From an archaeon (GTDB lineage Archaea; Micrarchaeota; Micrarchaeia; Norongarragalinales; SBBD01), in assembly GCA_005239845.1 (NCBI GenBank), contig SBBD01000157.1, positions 1 to 8,576 on the forward strand: a DNA stretch of 8,576 bases, given 5' to 3'. Under the pieces are notes generated by a model, which was given only the letters and a program-made list of their open reading frames with translations, made no database searches and was not told where the DNA came from. Of the stretch, positions 6,802 through 8,576 are shown piece after piece. The position numbers were made by a program, and so were the translations under genes. How positions within the stretch are numbered: position 1 is the stretch's first letter; each line of letters begins with the position of its first letter.

Positions 6802-8196
6802 ATGCAGGCGCTTGCTCAAGCGACGCCCAGGCAGACGAGAGGCGTCGCCAAACCGGAGGGGGGATTTCGAAGCGTAACAACACAACAGATTTGCCGAATC
6901 TGGTCGGCTTGGCGGATAGGGATGCTATCCAAGTTCCGGGATGTCCGAGTGTACTGGGCGCTCCACGAAATCGCGGAGAGGCGTGAGGCGGCGTGCCGTC
7001 GACAGGAGTCGGTGTCACGGGGACCACGGCGCATTCGGTTAGATGCAAGCGCCGTCGCGATGGAGATCCGGCGGCTGACTGCGATCCAGACGCTTTCCGC
7101 GATTCGGTCATCGCTGCGCCGCCTGGAGCGGGCGGGGCTGGTGACGGTCAACGGCGATGGGATCGGTTTTGTGCGGCGCGAAGAAGTGGAGGTTGGAGAC
7201 CTGGATCAGCTGACACACGCCATGGCGAGCCGGATTGACCATCGTGAAGCGGTCCATACTCGCACTGTTCGCATCCCCCGGCGGACCTTGCGGTATCTGG
7301 CCTCGTGCGGTCGCCCCGCCGTCGTGGCGACGATGCTCGGGGCCATGATGCGCTCGCTCTGGGTGCGACGGGGTCGACTCATCACGGCGGGCTCCTGGTC
7401 GGTGGGGTTCGTGGCGACTGTCTTCGATGTACATGAGCGGAACGTGAAGCGGGCTCGACGGTTTCTACTGGAGAGTGGCTGGTTGACGCCTCTTGAGGCC
7501 CCCAGTTGGCACGTCAACCGTTACGGAGTGAGGGCAAAGATCAACGTGGCCTGGTCGGGCAGGAGGCGCTCGCCTGAGGGCTTCTGCGTGCGGGGCCGCG
7601 GTATTTCCGAATCGCCACCCCCTACGGCTCGTGACCACACCAGTTCGCCACCCCCTATCAAGAAACAGTATCTCCCTTCGGGATCCAAGAACCAGTATCC
7701 CGCCTCGGGCGGCCGGTCTGGTGTTCGCAAGCGAACGGGAAGAGTGTCCACGCCGACACTCCAGCACGTGGGTCCGGAGGACCTTCGCGAGACAGAGCGG
7801 CTCCGTATGCTCTTCCGCGAGGGCGTTGCTTGTGGCCTGTTGGGGGATTGTCCCGCCGATGAGTTGCGTTTCTTCGCTGCGGCCGAGCATGCCCGAAGGC
7901 ACGGTACGCTCAACCCCTGCGGGCTCTTCGTGGCCCTGGTCCGCGGAAATCGTTGGAGTTTCCTCACCCAGGCAGACGAGGACGCTGCCCGGCGGCGCCT
8001 GGTCGCGGACCAACCGGCACACCGCTCGGAAACTCGACGATCATCCGGACCGCGTTCGGAATGTTCGGCGCTCATTTCACCCGACCCACGCGTGAATCGC
8101 CTGATCGCACGAGTGGCGGGGCTCCGGTCGATTTCCGAGTCTGTTCACGCCGGAACTTCAGAGTACTGGCGGCGGGTGCATGCGCGTTGCGCGTAG
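6802..8196 (+). CDS. Replication-initiator-like protein with two winged-helix domains
   Basis: The protein has 464 residues. The ATG follows AGGAGG by 3 bases, which is short but usable. A first winged-helix domain covers about 42-125 (DVRVYWALHEIAERR, then IQTLSAIRSSLRRLERAGLVTVNG). A second covers about 155-250 (VRIPRRTLRYLASCGRPAVVATMLGAMMRSLW, then GFVATVFDVHERNVKRARRFLLESGWL). Residues 253-320 are a basic, Pro/Ser-rich linker with a short internal repeat (KQYLPSG / NQYPASG). Residues 323-400 form a helical module (VGPEDLRETERLRMLF, FFAAAEHARRHGTLNPCGLFVALV, TQADEDAARRRL). Tandem winged helices opposite a parA operon are typical of theta-type plasmid initiators, which bind iterons at the origin. 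I cannot name the family, so a transcription regulator is possible. Long frames antisense to it (7465-8075) are by-products of its high third-position G+C. Confidence 0.75.
   Translation: MQALAQATPRQTRGVAKPEGGFRSVTTQQICRIWSAWRIGMLSKFRDVRVYWALHEIAERREAACRRQESVSRGPRRIRLDASAVAMEIRRLTAIQTLSAIRSSLRRLERAGLVTVNGDGIGFVRREEVEVGDLDQLTHAMASRIDHREAVHTRTVRIPRRTLRYLASCGRPAVVATMLGAMMRSLWVRRGRLITAGSWSVGFVATVFDVHERNVKRARRFLLESGWLTPLEAPSWHVNRYGVRAKINVAWSGRRRSPEGFCVRGRGISESPPPTARDHTSSPPPIKKQYLPSGSKNQYPASGGRSGVRKRTGRVSTPTLQHVGPEDLRETERLRMLFREGVACGLLGDCPADELRFFAAAEHARRHGTLNPCGLFVALVRGNRWSFLTQADEDAARRRLVADQPAHRSETRRSSGPRSECSALISPDPRVNRLIARVAGLRSISESVHAGTSEYWRRVHARCA
7612..7710 (+). repeat. Short imperfect direct repeats inside the rep-like gene
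   Basis: TCGCCACCCCCTA occurs at 7612-7624 and 7645-7657. A 24-base unit beginning AAGAAACAGTATC at 7660-7683 recurs with 19 of 24 matches at 7687-7710. They encode the Pro/Ser-rich linker. They could be coding-level repeats or initiator-binding sites inside the gene, as in some phage and plasmid origins. Confidence 0.4.
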
Positions 8197-8222
8197 CCGC
8201 CGGCCGTGGCAGACTCCAGATC

Positions 8223-8342
8223 ATGTATGCCGGTGCGTTATTGTTTCTGGTCGTTGCGTTGCTGGTTTCCTACACCTGGGAACATCCCAACCACGTTGCC
8301 TACGGCTTTCTCGCTTGGATGGGTCTTCGTGCGTTGCGTTGA
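8223..8342 (+). CDS. Possible 39-residue membrane peptide
   Basis: The frame MYAGALLFLVVALLVSYTWE... encodes 39 residues. Residues 2-17 form one clear hydrophobic segment and about 26-34 form a second, weaker one. It begins 26 bases after the stop of the rep-like gene on the same strand. No Shine-Dalgarno sequence precedes the ATG, which lowers confidence. The hydrophobic run is unusual for chance in this G+C-rich DNA. The function is unknown; small membrane toxins and holin-like peptides have this size, but nothing specific supports either. Confidence 0.35.
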   Translation: MYAGALLFLVVALLVSYTWEHPNHVAYGFLAWMGLRALR

Positions 8343-8382
8343 CGTCGAAAAGACGCGCTTTGCGCTCAACATCTCCGCATTG

Positions 8383-8477
8383 GGCCTGCGGCGCGGCACC
8401 CGATCGGCCGTCGCTCACCCTACGGGGAGACGAGCGCCAGCGAACTTGGCGACGGCCGAGCGGGTGCGACGTAGGCC
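8383..8477. repeat. Long inverted repeat downstream of the rep-like gene
   Basis: GCACCCGATCGGCCGTCGC (8396-8414) pairs with GCGACGGCCGAGCGGGTGC (8449-8467) at 18 of 19 positions. An outer GGCCT/AGGCC pair (8383-8387/8473-8477) extends it. The 34-base spacer holds a small CCC-TAC-GGG hairpin. No T run follows on the plus strand, so it is not a standard intrinsic terminator. It could be a palindromic repeat element, a recombination site or part of the replication origin. Confidence 0.7.
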
Positions 8478-8510
8478 GGGCCTCATAGCGTAAGGTGTAG
8501 CAGACAGGGT

Positions 8511-8576
8511 ACAAAAGTTGTCGTAATCGTCGTAGTCTTTCTTTTTGCTTCTTTTTCTTTCTGTGAAGTGCTGTGA
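8511..8576 (+). other. T-rich tract with short direct repeats, possible origin DNA-unwinding region
   Basis: After G+C-rich DNA, composition changes sharply. TCGTAATCG and TCGTAGTC stand in tandem (8521-8537), then a nearly pure pyrimidine run (8536-8561), then CTGTGA twice (8561-8566 and 8571-8576). An A+T-rich tract with short repeats downstream of an initiator-like gene fits an origin or an element border. The window ends here, so the full structure is not visible. Confidence 0.35.

Noticed and set aside
6695..6877. Leader peptide before the rep-like gene
   Set aside because: An AAGGA lies just ahead of ATG 6695, but at 2 bases it is too close. The frame runs 75 bases into the rep-like gene and looks like a chance frame.
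7465..8075. Two long minus-strand frames (about 185 residues each) opposite the rep-like gene
   Set aside because: They are antisense to a gene with recognisable winged-helix domains, have no ribosome binding site and no domain pattern, and arise from the G+C-rich codon use.
8364..8477. Integron attC-like site: GCTCAAC at 8364-8370 matches RYYYAAC ahead of the long inverted repeat
   Set aside because: No matching GTTRRRY lies at the other end of the repeat, and no integrase or cassette arrangement is present.
1..8576. CRISPR array, tRNA or rRNA genes, complete insertion sequence
   Set aside because: I saw no regularly spaced identical repeats, no tRNA or rRNA pattern and no transposase motif on either strand.

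Overview
The window (about 60% G+C) looks like part of a bacterial plasmid or plasmid-like integrated element. The case for this is a divergently arranged control module. A leftward parA-type partition ATPase gene and a small ribbon-helix-helix (RHH) gene face a rightward gene for a two-winged-helix, replication-initiator-like protein. The spacer between them is rich in palindromes. The C-terminal part of the initiator-like protein resembles proteins I associate with Planctomycetota plasmid-like elements. That is only an impression; the host cannot be fixed from the sequence alone.

Layout from left to right. Positions 1-322 hold little: a possible gene start or gene end cut by the left edge, then spacer. 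Positions 323-4522 (minus) encode a 1399-residue UvrD-like superfamily 1 helicase. It has an all-helical TPR-like second half and a beta-rich C-terminal domain. Directly upstream and overlapping it, positions 4480-4662 (minus) encode 60 residues that appear to be the missing N-terminus of the same protein, in another frame. The two frames join at a run of six A (coding strand). Joined, they would make a protein of about 1446 residues whose first 100 residues look like a RelE/ParE-type fold. Positions 4663-5293 have no convincing gene, but two minus-strand frames stay open just downstream of the partition genes. Positions 5294-5683 (minus) encode the RHH protein, overlapping the 3' end of parA (5586-6311, minus). 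Positions 6312-6801 are the divergent control region, with a good leftward promoter, two palindromes centred exactly 30 bp apart and a hairpin just before the rep-like gene. Positions 6802-8196 (plus) are the initiator-like gene, followed by a possible 39-residue membrane peptide, a 19-bp-arm inverted repeat and a T-rich tract with short direct repeats at the right edge.

How the parts may work together (inference): the right half is a maintenance module, with initiator, partition ATPase and centromere or operator-binding RHH protein sharing one control region. The left half is cargo. The large helicase has the look of a solitary, multidomain defence or stress protein: toxin-like fold, TRANK1-like helicase motor, helical repeats and a beta domain. 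It is the best candidate here for an undescribed system. The frame break in its N-terminal domain decides whether it is intact, switched by frameshifting, or decaying.
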